DNA from: DATFVJ01 sp963851085
Lineage (GTDB): Bacteria; Actinomycetota; Actinomycetes; Streptosporangiales; Streptosporangiaceae
Direction: 5' to 3'
DNA: 64,000 nt
Assembly (NCBI GenBank): GCA_963851085.1
Contig: CAWKNX010000016.1
Location: forward strand, 310,001-374,000
A program made the translations under genes and the position numbers. The notes below the pieces were generated by a model. It was given only the letters and a program-made list of their open reading frames with translations. It was not told where the DNA came from and made no database searches. Below are positions 34,727 to 43,114 of this stretch, in pieces. Numbering within the stretch: the stretch's first letter is position 1; every line of letters starts with the position of its first letter.

Positions 34727-36397
34727 ATGTGGACGAACGATCCGAACCTGGCCGCGGGCACGCCTGCGGATCTCGCCTTCGTCAACGGCGCCGTCTACAC
34801 GGTCGACGCAGCCAGGTCCTGGACGGACGCGGTCGCGGTGCATGGAGGCCGGATCACCGCACTCGGCGGACACGCGGCGCGGCCCCTCATCGGCCCAGGC
34901 ACCGAGGTCATCGACCTGGGTGGCAAGCTGCTGCTGCCTGGCTTCATCGACGCACACGTTCATCCGATCATGGGGGGCACCGAGCGTGCCATGTGTGATC
35001 TCACCGGCACGTCGTCGGCGGCGGAATGCCTCGGCCGGATCGCGGCCTACGCACGGAAGCATCCGGACAGGGCATGGATCCTCGGCAGCGGGTGGTCCAT
35101 GGATCAGTTCCACCGCGGCACGCCCTCAAGGCTCGTCCTGGACACCGTCGTGCCCGACCGGCCGGTGTACCTGACCAACCGCGACCATCACGGTGCGTGG
35201 GTGAACACCCGGGCGCTCGATCTCGCAGCTATCGGCCCGGGCACGCCCGATCCCCATGGCGGCAGGATCGAACGTGAAAGCGACGGATCACCGCAGGGCA
35301 CCTTGCACGAAGACGCCACCATGCTGGTAGCGAAACACGCACCGCCGCCCACTGCCACTGAGTACGCGGCCGGACTGGCCGAGGGCCAGCGCTACCTGCA
35401 CTCACTGGGCATCACGGGCTGGCAGGACGCGATCATCGGGTCGTACCTCGGCCACCAGGATTCTCTGCACACGTATCTGGAACTGGCCGGCTCCGGTGGC
35501 TTGACCGCGCGTGTCGCTGGCGCGCTCTGGTGGGACCGCGGTCGCGGCGAAGAGCAGATCGGTGACCTCCTCGACCGGCGGGCGGCCGGCCAGGTTGGGC
35601 GGTTCAGGGCCGGTACCGTCAAGATCATGCAGGACGGCGTGTGCGAGAACTTCAGTGCCGCCATGCTCGACCCCTACCTCGATGTACACGGCAAGCCGAC
35701 AGGCAATCGCGGACACAGTTTCATCGAAGCCGAGGCGCTCGCGCGGTACGTGACGCACCTGGACGCCGAGGGCTTCCAGGTCCACTTCCACGCCATCGGC
35801 GATCGCGGCGTCCGGGAGAGCCTCGACGCCGTTGCCGCCGCGCGCGCCGCCAACGGCTGGAACGATCAGCGCCACCACATCGCGCATATCCAGGTCATTC
35901 ATCCCGATGACATCAGGCGGTTCCGCGACCTCGGGGTGGCGGCCAACATGCAACCGCTGTGGGCCACGGCCGATGCGCAGATGCGCGACCTGACAATCCC
36001 CTTCCTTGGCCAGCCACGCTCGCAGCGGCAGTACCCGTTCAGCTCACTGCGCGCGAGCGGAGCGGTGCTTGCCGCCGGCAGCGACTGGCCGGTGTCCAGC
36101 CCCGATCCGCTGCACGGCATCCATGTCGCGGTCAACAGGATCCCGCCAGGACACGGCGCCGAGCCGTTCCTGCCCGCCGAGCGCCTCGCTCTCGGCGACG
36201 CGGTAGCCGCGTACACGATCGGCAGCGCATGGGTGAGCCACCTCGACCACCAGGCCGGCTCGATCGAGATCGGCAAGTACGCCGACCTCATCGTCCTGGA
36301 CAGCAACCCGTTCACCGGCGAACCAGATCGAATTGCTGACACCCAGGTAGAAATGACCTTCGTGCAGGGAACTCTTGTGCACGCGCGCGCGGCCTGA
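34727..36397 (+). CDS. YtcJ-like metal-dependent amidohydrolase, 556 aa
   Basis: Amidohydrolase 3 family. ATG 34727 has a good GGAGG site. Typical features are the N-terminal beta-sandwich (ADLAFVNGAVYTVDAARSWT), the first metal motif LLLPGFIDAHVHPIMGG (H-x-H), TLHEDATM, VHFHAIGDRGVRESLDAVAA (H with D-R-G), HHIAHIQVIHPDDI, and SDWPVSSPDPLHGIHVAVN (final Asp). C-terminal GKYADLIVLDSNPF closes the sandwich. Such enzymes hydrolyse C-N bonds of unknown exotic substrates; no substrate can be inferred. Intact and likely monocistronic. Confidence 0.9.
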   Translation: MWTNDPNLAAGTPADLAFVNGAVYTVDAARSWTDAVAVHGGRITALGGHAARPLIGPGTEVIDLGGKLLLPGFIDAHVHPIMGGTERAMCDLTGTSSAAECLGRIAAYARKHPDRAWILGSGWSMDQFHRGTPSRLVLDTVVPDRPVYLTNRDHHGAWVNTRALDLAAIGPGTPDPHGGRIERESDGSPQGTLHEDATMLVAKHAPPPTATEYAAGLAEGQRYLHSLGITGWQDAIIGSYLGHQDSLHTYLELAGSGGLTARVAGALWWDRGRGEEQIGDLLDRRAAGQVGRFRAGTVKIMQDGVCENFSAAMLDPYLDVHGKPTGNRGHSFIEAEALARYVTHLDAEGFQVHFHAIGDRGVRESLDAVAAARAANGWNDQRHHIAHIQVIHPDDIRRFRDLGVAANMQPLWATADAQMRDLTIPFLGQPRSQRQYPFSSLRASGAVLAAGSDWPVSSPDPLHGIHVAVNRIPPGHGAEPFLPAERLALGDAVAAYTIGSAWVSHLDHQAGSIEIGKYADLIVLDSNPFTGEPDRIADTQVEMTFVQGTLVHARAA

Positions 36398-36427
36398 GCA
36401 TACGTGGAAGGCCCAGGCGGCGAGGCG

Positions 36428-37267
36428 TCAGCCAGGCCGGCCAGGAACCGGTCCGGTACCGGGCTGCGCGGGCAGTTGCCAGTGCCGCGGTAGCACGAAC
36501 TCGCCCTTCGCCTCCACGGTCGGCGCGCCCCGCTCGTTGAGAATCCAGCCGTCCACCGTGGTGGCGCGGCCATCCACGCCGCTGATCCAGGCCTCGGCGA
36601 CGAGTGGCGCGCCGACCGGCGTGGGCCGCGGGTAGCGCAAGGTCAGCGACGCCGTCATGCCCGGCCGAGCGCCCGCGGCGGCGGCAAACCCGAGCAGGTG
36701 ATCGAGGATGGCCGCGCAGACGCCGCCGTGGACGGCATTGGGTGGCCCCTCGTATACGGGTCCAAGGATGAACTCGGCACGTGCGGTTCCCTCGGGGGAG
36801 GTCACGATCCTGATCGGCGGCGCGAGCGGATTCGCCTCGCCCGTCACTGGGCTGTGTGGCTGGTGCAACTGCCCGTTCGACGGATCGAATCCGAACCGAA
36901 TGGGAGGGCGGCGTCGCGCGCCGAGCCGCGCGGCCAGGTCCCCGATCTCGGCCGCCGCCGCACCGAGCTCACCGATGGCCGCGTCACTGAGCACTACCGC
37001 CTCGACAAGCTCGCGCGTCCGCCCGGCGAGGGCGGTGAGCGCAGCCAGGAGCGCGGGATCAGCGCTGGTGCCGAACGAGGCGGCCGCATCGACATCGCCC
37101 CTCACACCGCCATCGAAGCCACCGCCCGCACCAGCAGCCGGAACACCAGCGGCCGGAACACCGGCAGTAGCCGGAACACCTACAGCGGCCGGAACACCGG
37201 CAGTAGTCGGAACACCGGCAGCGCTCCGCGCAGCCGCAGCACCATGAGCGCCGCTGACGTCGATCAT
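36428..37267 (-). CDS. PaaI-type hotdog thioesterase with repeat-rich N-terminus
   Basis: Acyl-CoA thioesterase-like hotdog protein. The C-terminal domain shows ILGPVYEGPPNAVHGGVCAA (the H-G-G motif), LDHLLGFAAAAGARPGMTA, LTLRYPRPTPVGAPL and DGRATTVDGWILNERG. ATG 37267 opens MIDVSGAHGAAAARSAAGVP followed by an imperfect AGVP-type repeat array, then a helical segment (LLAALTALAGRTRELVEAVV). GTG 37336 would add 23 residues. The long low-complexity N-terminus is unusual for this family. Confidence 0.8.
   Translation of the reverse strand: MIDVSGAHGAAAARSAAGVPTTAGVPAAVGVPATAGVPAAGVPAAGAGGGFDGGVRGDVDAAASFGTSADPALLAALTALAGRTRELVEAVVLSDAAIGELGAAAAEIGDLAARLGARRRPPIRFGFDPSNGQLHQPHSPVTGEANPLAPPIRIVTSPEGTARAEFILGPVYEGPPNAVHGGVCAAILDHLLGFAAAAGARPGMTASLTLRYPRPTPVGAPLVAEAWISGVDGRATTVDGWILNERGAPTVEAKGEFVLPRHWQLPAQPGTGPVPGRPG
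37145..37222. repeat. imperfect GGAACACC repeats in the thioesterase gene
   Basis: Repeats of CCGGAACACC spaced 15-24 bp, coding on the minus strand for TAGVPAAVGVPATAGVPAAG-like units in the N-terminal linker. Confidence 0.8.
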
Positions 37268-37475
37268 CTCCGCGGCGCCACCATCTCCTTCGTTCCGCTC
37301 ATCCGGGCTCAACCGGCGGCCCTCCCAGCACGTCACCGAACGCGATTCGGTCCGATCCGCAGCTTGCCAATCACCTCCGTGCCGGTCAAATCGGCGCCGA
37401 TCAATCCAGCATGGTCAAGGCGCTGTGCTTGGCACGGACCGGCCTCGGCCTCGGTCTCGCGATTGCGGCGTACGA

Positions 37476-37560
37476 AAAGACATCTCGCTCGACGCAGCCT
37501 GCCTGCTCGCGTGTGGCGTCGTCACAGGCGTCGGTGCCGTGCTCAACGGGGCGGGCGCGC
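37476..37560 (+). pseudogene. zinc-type alcohol dehydrogenase remnant
   Basis: A 28-residue plus-strand piece, KDISLDAACLLACGVVTGVG then AVLNGAGA, matches the conserved segment before the Rossmann fold of class III alcohol dehydrogenases (usually LLGCGVTTGxGAVLN). Sequence on both sides does not continue the family, so it is a fossil fragment. Confidence 0.45.
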
Positions 37561-37619
37561 AGAGGAACGCGGCCCAGCGGCGCCTGCCCGGTCCAGCCCG
37601 GCCGGCGCTGTGGCCGAGA

Positions 37620-37820
37620 TCAGTGTGCTGTATCGACGTGGAAGATCTCCTCCACTGACTGACCGAAGTACCTGGCCAGATTGATGGCGAGCGGCAGCGA
37701 CGGGTCGTAGCGGCCCTGCTCGATGGCATTGATGGTCTGGCGGGACACCCCAAGCTCCGCGCCGAGGGCTTGCTGTGACAGTCCCTTGTCCGAACGGAGC
37801 CTGCGGACCTCGTTTCGCAT
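37620..37820 (-). CDS. small XRE-family regulator, 66 aa
   Basis: A single helix-turn-helix domain: ATG 37820, MRNEVRRLRSDKGLSQQALG, then AELGVSRQTINAIEQGRYDP and SLPLAINLARYFGQSVEEIF. The length and the GRYDPSLPLA stretch are typical of the minimal XRE repressors often paired with a small membrane protein, which is not recognisable here (downstream is the dehydrogenase remnant). The promoter carries an inverted repeat likely to be its own operator. Intact. Confidence 0.85.
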   Translation of the reverse strand: MRNEVRRLRSDKGLSQQALGAELGVSRQTINAIEQGRYDPSLPLAINLARYFGQSVEEIFHVDTAH

Positions 37821-38222
37821 GTATGTAAAGTGACCTTGACACGCTCGGGGTGTCAAGTGTCTTTTACACCACGTGCGCACGGCCGCCGCCATACCAGGAG
37901 GCACGGAGCGCCGCGACCACCAGGAAATTACCGGAAATCACCGGAACTCAACCGGAAACGTTGTGACACCTGATCGCCACACGTCTGCAACTTTCACATT
38001 CCGGTGATCCACTGCGGTTAGACCGCCGCCTATGAGCTGCAATAGCGTGACCAGCCTCAGGCGAGCAGGATGACACGGCCGTGTAAAGCGTTACGGTTGG
38101 CGCAGCCGAGATTCGGCCTCCTCTACCGCGAACGGGACAAGCAGGCGGTGGACGTCGGGGACCGCCACCACCGGCTCGCCACCGGTTCGCGGGATGCCCC
38201 ATTCCCCAGCGGAAGGTTCGTC
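37821..38222 (+). promoter_or_regulatory. 400-bp divergent spacer, cellulase promoter region
   Basis: No gene is seen. Besides the XRE operator it holds three ACCGGAA direct repeats (37930-37959), a LacI-family-like site TGTAAAGCGTTACG at 38082-38095 (arms GTAA/TTAC around AGCG), and GGAAGG before the GH12 start. Control of the cellulase by a LacI-type sugar regulator is plausible. Confidence 0.4.
37835..37857 (-). promoter_or_regulatory. inverted repeat over the XRE promoter
   Basis: CTTGACAC (37835-37842) and GTGTCAAG (37850-37857) form an 8+8 bp inverted repeat 14 bp before the XRE start. The far arm includes TTGACA, a consensus -35 hexamer, so repressor binding would block RNA polymerase. 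An autoregulatory operator is inferred. Confidence 0.5.
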
Positions 38223-39639
38223 ATGGCTCAGCGAACAGCTTGGCGGAAACGCACTCTCGCTCTCATCGTGGCGGCGCTGACGACCGCCGGCGGCACCGTC
38301 GTGCTCGCCGCCAGTTCTCAGGCGGCGACCACCACACTGTGCAACTCGCAAACGGCCTCGGCGTCGGGCGGAACGTACACCATCCAGAACAACGAATGGG
38401 GTTCGAGCGCGTCGGAGTGCATCACCACGGACGGCAACGCCGACTTCACGGTCGCGAACTCGTCGATCTCGAACGCCACCAACGGCGCCCCCGGAGGGTA
38501 CCCGTCGATCTACAAGGGCTGCCACTGGGGCGCCTGCACCTCAAGCAGCGGTCTGCCGGTCCTGGCCAGCAATGTGACGAAGTCGGGAACCGTGACCACC
38601 AGCTGGAGTACCAGCCAGCCCGGCGGCAGCAGTGCCTACGACGTCGCCTACGACATCTGGTACAACCAGACGTCCACCACATCTGGCCAGCCCAACGGGG
38701 CGGAGCTGATGGTCTGGCTCAATCACAACGGCAGCGTCCAGCCGTTCGGCTCCCAGGTCGCCACCAACGTCAGCGTCGGCGGCCACACCTATAACGTCTG
38801 GTTCGGCAACCAGGGCTGGAACACGATCTCCTACACGATGACCAGCGGTGCCACGTCGGTTAGCAACCTCGACGTCGGGGCGCTCACCGCGGACGCGATC
38901 AGCCGTGGATACATCCAGAACTCCTGGTACCTCATCGACGTCGAGGCCGGGTTCGAGCTCTGGCAGGGCGGCGCGGGTCTGGCGGCCAACTCGTTCTCCG
39001 TCAACGTGAACGGCGGTGGTGGTGGGCGGCGGCAACACCGTCACCGTGACCAGCCCGGGCAACCAAACCGGCACGGCTGGCACCGCCACGAGCGCGCAGG
39101 TCCGCGCTTCCGACTCGGCGTCCGGCCAGACGCTGACCTACAGCGCCAGCGGCCTGCCGCCTGGCCTGACCATCAATTCCTCGTCCGGCCTCATCTCCGG
39201 CACCCCGACCACGGCAGGGACCTACAACGTCACCGCGACGGCCAGAGACGGCACCGGAGCATCGGGTTCCGCGACGTTCACGTGGACCATCGGCTCCGGT
39301 GGCGGTGGCGGTGGCGGTGGCGGCGGTGGCGGTGGGGGTGGCGGCTCCTGCACAGCCACGTACTCGCTGGTCAACAGCTGGCAAGGCGGGTTCCAGGGCC
39401 AGGTCACCGTGACCAACGGATCCGCTTCGCGCACCAGCTGGACGGTGGCCTGGACGTTCCCGGGCGACCAGAAGATCAACAACATCTGGAACGCGACCTA
39501 CACACAGTCCGGTGAGAGCGTCACGGCCAAGAACGTGTCCTACAACGGCACGCTCGCGGCGGGAGCTTCGACGACGTTCGGCTTCACCGGCACCTTTACG
39601 AGCAGCGATGCCTCGCCGACAAGCCTGACGTGCTCGTAA
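38223..39639 (+). CDS. GH12 endoglucanase/xyloglucanase with Ig-like and CBM2 modules, one frameshift
   Basis: Secreted beta-1,4-glucan hydrolase. ATG 38223 after GGAAGG gives a signal peptide MAQRTAWRKRTLALIVAALT, ending near SSQAA. The GH12 domain has TLCNSQTASASGG, the nucleophile Glu in NGAELMVWLNH and the acid/base Glu in IDVEAGFELWQGG. In the glycine linker near 39015 the frame shifts by one base. It continues with a putative Ig-like domain (NTVTVTSPGNQTGTAGTATS, SGLISGTPTTAGTYNVTATA), a 16-Gly-rich linker, and a CBM2 cellulose-binding module (CTATYSLVNSWQGGFQGQVT, with exposed Trp, ending SLTCS). The shift lies in a simple GGT/GGC run, where slippage or sequencing error is likely. Confidence 0.88.
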
Positions 39640-40180
39640 CGTCCCGCTGACTAAGGGATCGCGCGGCTGACACGGACCGCCCTGCGCCGGGAGGGATCCG
39701 CCCGGCGCAGGGCGCACCACTGACGGCAGGGCGCCACCAGAGAGCAAGACGGCACCAAGAGCAAGGCGGCACTAGGAGCAAGCGCGGCACCGGGCGCAGG
39801 GCGCCACCGGGCGCAGCGCGCCACCGGGCGCAGCGCGCCACCGGGCGCAGCAGCGAGGCAGTCCTGACTCGTGTGGCGCGCGAGAAAGCAGTTGGCATGA
39901 TGCTTCATGATCGCGGTAACTTTCCTGCGATATGCGCGGAGAAGTTACCGCGATCATGAAGCGCAGGTGATCCCCGGGCCGTCGATGGCCGCGAACCGCA
40001 CATGGGCGCGCATCAGGTGGGCGGGAACAGCACCCGATCAGCATGGGCAGCGCGCCGGCACCGGATGAGCGCGGCTCCGCGGCTCCGCGGCTCCGTGATG
40101 CGATGAAGGAGCGGGCCTCCGCTCCTGGCGGATGCTGGAAGGTGCAAGCATCCGTCTCCACCAGGTAAGGGAGGCCCCAA
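39640..40180. other. repeat-rich spacer and left non-coding end of IS110
   Basis: No gene is seen. It contains a 17-bp tandem array (CCACCGGGCGCAGCGCG, three units, 39804-39851, with looser copies before), the palindromic repeat copy 3 and, after about 40060, GCTCCGCG repeats and two small hairpins that probably belong to the non-coding left end of the IS110 element, the region that encodes bridge RNA in this family. Confidence 0.5.
39902..39962. repeat. dispersed palindromic repeat, copy 3 (best preserved)
   Basis: GCTTCATGATCGCGGTAACT plus T (39902-39922) is exactly complementary to 39942-39962: a 21-bp perfect stem with a 19-nt centre that is itself partly symmetric (CCTGCG, ATATG, CGCGG). 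It gives the reference sequence for the other copies. Confidence 0.92.
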
Positions 40181-40442
40181 GTGGAAGACTACGACGGCAG
40201 GCAGGTTGTCGGGATGGACCTGCACCGGCACCGCAGTGTGCTGGTGCGCATGACCGAGGACGGGCGCAAGCTGGGGACCGCGCGGATGACCAACAGCCCG
40301 GCGGCGCTGCGCATGGAGATCGCCCGCGCGGGCAAGCACCCGAGGGTTGTCCTGGAGGCAACGTACGGCTGGTACTGGGCCGCCGACGTGCTGGCGGCCG
40401 CAGGCGCCGAGGTGCACCTGGCGCACCCGCTGTGCATGAAGG
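40181..40442 (+). pseudogene. IS110-family transposase, N-terminal part
   Basis: GTG 40181 after GGGAGG gives MEDYDGRQVVGMDLHRHRSV, then VVLEATYGWYWAADVLAAAG and AEVHLAHPLCMK. Asp in GMDLHRH and Glu in VVLEATYG are the first residues of the RuvC-like DEDD site. The frame is cut by the serine-recombinase element at TGAAGG (40437-40442). Joining it to 43115 restores HPLCMKAFTYRRVKND in frame. Confidence 0.88.
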
Positions 40443-42083
40443 GAACGCAGACTGTCTTTGCTTGACGCTGCCGGCTCGGTGCCGCCGTCTGGCCCGGGCT
40501 TGCCCGGCTTGCAGCGGGCGCGGCCGCCTGCTGGAGGCTCGGGTAGCGGTATGCGCAGCTGGATCTTGACGTGCCAGCCGGTGACCTGAACGTTTTCGAT
40601 GAGGAGCCGGAGTAGTTGCTGTTTCTGGGTGTGGTCGAGGTCGTCGATGACGGCGCGGACGCGGGCGGCGAAGTGCTCGAAGCAGCGGCGGAGCTGGTTG
40701 ACTTTGGCGAGGTCGGCGCGCTGGGCGGCGAGGCTGTCGCGCTTTGCAGTGAAGTCTTTCTGCCGGGCGGTGTGGCGGTGGCGCGCGCTGAAGCTCGGGC
40801 ATGTCGATCAGGCCGGCCTGGTAGAGGTCGATCAGCCGGTTGTGTTCGGAGCGGGCCACGTCGAGCTTTAGGTCCAGCCGGGCGAGTTCGACGGCGAGTA
40901 GCTCGTCATCGGGGACCGGGGTGTGCATGGCGACGGCGTGCTCGCGGGCTGCGGCAGGGCCGGGTCGAGCAGGGCTGCGCGGATCTGGGCGAACACGAAC
41001 TCGTCGAGGGCGTCGGCGCGGATGTGCGCTCGGGGCAGCGCCGGTCCTACGCCGGCGCGCAGCGGGTCGTGGTTGTGGCAGTAGTAGTACCGGTGCCAGG
41101 TGCCGTTGCGGCCGCGCATCTTGTGGCAGTTAGTGCCCACGCCGCAGGGCCCGCATCTGACCAGGCCGCGCAACAGCCAGGCGCCGGGCTCGGCGCGGCG
41201 TGGGCTGCATTTGCTGTTGTCGGCGCTGGCCTTGCCCGCGGCCTCGAATGTCTCCTCGCTGATCAGCAGCGGGCAGGGAATGGTGATCCACTCGTCGCGG
41301 GGCCGGGGCACCTGCCGGGTGCGGTGCCCTGGCCGGTGGTCGGGCACGGTCTCGGTGCGGTTGTAGTAGACCCGGCCGATGTAGGCCTCGCTGCGCAGGA
41401 TCCGGTTCAGGGTGGAGGTGTGCAATACGGCGCGGCTGCCGGTCGGGGTCGGCACGGCGTCGGTGTTGAGCTGGCGGCAGATCTGGCGGATGGTGGTGCC
41501 TGCGGCGCGCTCGGTGAAGATCCGCCGCACCACTGCGGCCTCGGGCTCGTAGATCTCCAGGTGCGCCGGGCCGCCTGGGCCGCGGGGGATGCGCCGGTAG
41601 CCGTAGGGCGCCTTGCGGGAGATCACCTCCCAGGCCCGGGACCGGAACAGCTTGCCCCGCCGGTACCGCTCGCCGATCTTGGCCCGCTCGTACTCGGCGA
41701 TCACGCCCTGCACCTGGGTGAGGAGCTTGGCCTGCGGGTCCTGGTCGTCCAGGCCGGGGGCGTCGGTGAACCGCACCGTGACGCCGAGGCGGGCCAGCTC
41801 GCCGGGGATGAGCACCTGGTAGGCGTAGGAGCGGGCGAGCCGGTCCGGGGACAAGCAGTAGACCACCTCGGACAGGCCGGCCTCGGCCGCGTCGCGCAGC
41901 GCGTCCAGGCCGGGCCGGTCCAGCCGGGCGCCGGAGTGCCCGTCGTGGCGGTACTCGCCGGCAATCTCGTCGCCGACTGCGGCCACGTGGGCACGCAGCG
42001 CCTCCAGCTGGGAGCCGATCGTGCCGCGCTCGGCCTGGCGCTCGGTGGAGACCCGGGCGTAGATCGCTGTTTTCAAGACCATT
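40437..42083 (-). CDS. large serine recombinase, frameshifted
   Basis: Site-specific integrase. ATG 42083 after GGGAGG gives MVLKTAIYARVSTERQAERG; the nucleophile Ser is in ARVSTERQ. SPDRLARSYAYQVLIPGELA and AEYERAKIGERYRRGKL complete the catalytic domain. The recombinase domain follows (KAPYGYRRIPRGPGG, LHTSTLNRILRSEAYIGRVY), then a zinc ribbon (CGPCGVGTNCHKMRGRNG, YYYCHNH). After LLDPALPQPA the frame shifts, giving VPDDELLAVELARLDLKLDV, and shifts back near 40790 to the coiled coil (KRDSLAAQRADLAKVNQL, LLRLLIENVQVTGWHV). In the integrated form the frame runs across the core into antisense IS110. The two compensating indels could be sequencing errors. Confidence 0.85.
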
Positions 42084-42393
42084 CCTCCCTCACCTGCCCG
42101 GCTGCCGCGGCCAGCGTGCCGGCCGCCTGGAGCAGGAACTGATAGCAGGCCGCCAGCGCCTGCTCGCGCGGGTCGGCGCCGGGGGTCCACGGCGGGCGGG
42201 CCGCGCCGGCCAGCTCGGCGCGGAAGTCCGGCTCGGCTGCGGGCCAGGCGATCAGCCCGGCCAGCCCGCGGCGGGCGAACCGGGCGGCGGCCAGCCCGGC
42301 GGGCAGGCTGCCGGCCTCCAGCACGCAGGCCCGCAGCATCTCGTAGTCGGCCTGCGCCGCCTCGGCCGGCGGCCAGAACACGCGGGTGCTCAC
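42073..42393 (-). CDS. small protein of the recombinase operon, 106 aa, unknown function
   Basis: GTG 42393 overlaps the stop of the HTH gene (GTGA); its own TGA 42073 overlaps the recombinase ATG. The sequence MSTRVFWPPAEAAQADYEML, RACVLEAGSLPAGLAAARFA, then RRGLAGLIAWPAAEPDFRAE and LAACYQFLLQAAGTLAAAAG is Ala/Leu-rich and helical. The phrase QADYEMLRA echoes VKYEMLRAHL in the upstream HTH protein, so the two may be related halves of one DNA-binding module or a recombination directionality pair. No known family is recognised. Confidence 0.7.
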   Translation of the reverse strand: MSTRVFWPPAEAAQADYEMLRACVLEAGSLPAGLAAARFARRGLAGLIAWPAAEPDFRAELAGAARPPWTPGADPREQALAACYQFLLQAAGTLAAAAGQVREEWS

Positions 42394-42881
42394 CGGCCGC
42401 GTGCCCGCTCGATGGTGCGCCGGTGCAGTGTCACCCCGAACCGGTCGGCCACCTGCCCGGCCAGCACCGCCCCCGAGACACCCGGTGCCGAGCGGATGAA
42501 CTCGGTGATCTCGCCGCGCAGCTTCGCCGGGCCGCGCCGGCCGCGGCGCTGGTCCAGCAGCCCGGCCATCCCGGCCTGCTCGAAGCTGGCGGCCACCAGG
42601 TAGAACGCGGCCCGCGAATACCCGTGAGCCGCCGCGGCCACCGTGACCGGCACGTGCTCGGCCAGGTGCGCCCGCAGCATCTCGTACTTGACCTGCACCT
42701 TGTCCGCGGGCAGGAAGAACCCGCCAGAGCTGAACAGCGGCGCGGTCACCGCCTCCGCCCTCGGGTGCACCAGCCCGGCCCGCTCCAGCGCAGCCAGTCG
42801 GCTCGCTTCGCTCACCGCGACCACCTCCGCCACCAGACGGTAGGGCGGTTCCGGCACAGTGTCCAGTATCTGACACCGCAT
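42390..42881 (-). CDS. helix-turn-helix protein of the recombinase operon
   Basis: ATG 42881 gives MRCQILDTVPEPPYRLVAEV, SRLAALERAGLVHPRAEAVT, FFLPADKVQVKYEMLRAHLA, a transposase-like helix-turn-helix (TVAAAAHGYSRAAFYLVAAS, FEQAGMAGLLDQRRGRRGPA) and a C-terminal VADRFGVTLHRRTIERARGR. Similar HTH_29-type domains bind DNA ends in transposases. An in-frame GTG at 42986 would overlap the recombinase stop of the circular form. It probably acts as regulator or accessory recombination factor, which is inference from context. Confidence 0.7.
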   Translation of the reverse strand: MRCQILDTVPEPPYRLVAEVVAVSEASRLAALERAGLVHPRAEAVTAPLFSSGGFFLPADKVQVKYEMLRAHLAEHVPVTVAAAAHGYSRAAFYLVAASFEQAGMAGLLDQRRGRRGPAKLRGEITEFIRSAPGVSGAVLAGQVADRFGVTLHRRTIERARGR

Positions 42882-43114
42882 GTTGCTTCGCGCCGCCCAT
42901 CGCTCGTCAGAAAGTGGAGCATGCTGGTGAATATCCTGGAGCTGCGGCCGCAAAGCGTAGACACTGCGGTGTTTATTACTAGACACTTAGGTCGCTCCGT
43001 ACCGGAGCACGGCGCAGCCTGCGGCGGTGGTCAGGATGCAGATACAGCCCCGGGACTTCATCTCCCGGCGCCAGGACGGCGCTCAGCTGCAGCTTTGCGT
43101 TCCGCAGGTAGGCG

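Noticed and set aside
33161..35113. 650-codon minus-strand open frame over the ISKra4 copy (also 3550-5022 in the first copy)
   Set aside because: Antisense shadow of GC-rich transposase codons; the plus-strand protein has full DDE motifs and a ribosome-binding site, and the shadow crosses the IS boundary into unrelated DNA.
40616..42142. 508-codon plus-strand open frame
   Set aside because: Antisense to the serine recombinase, whose catalytic and zinc-ribbon motifs are clear on the minus strand.
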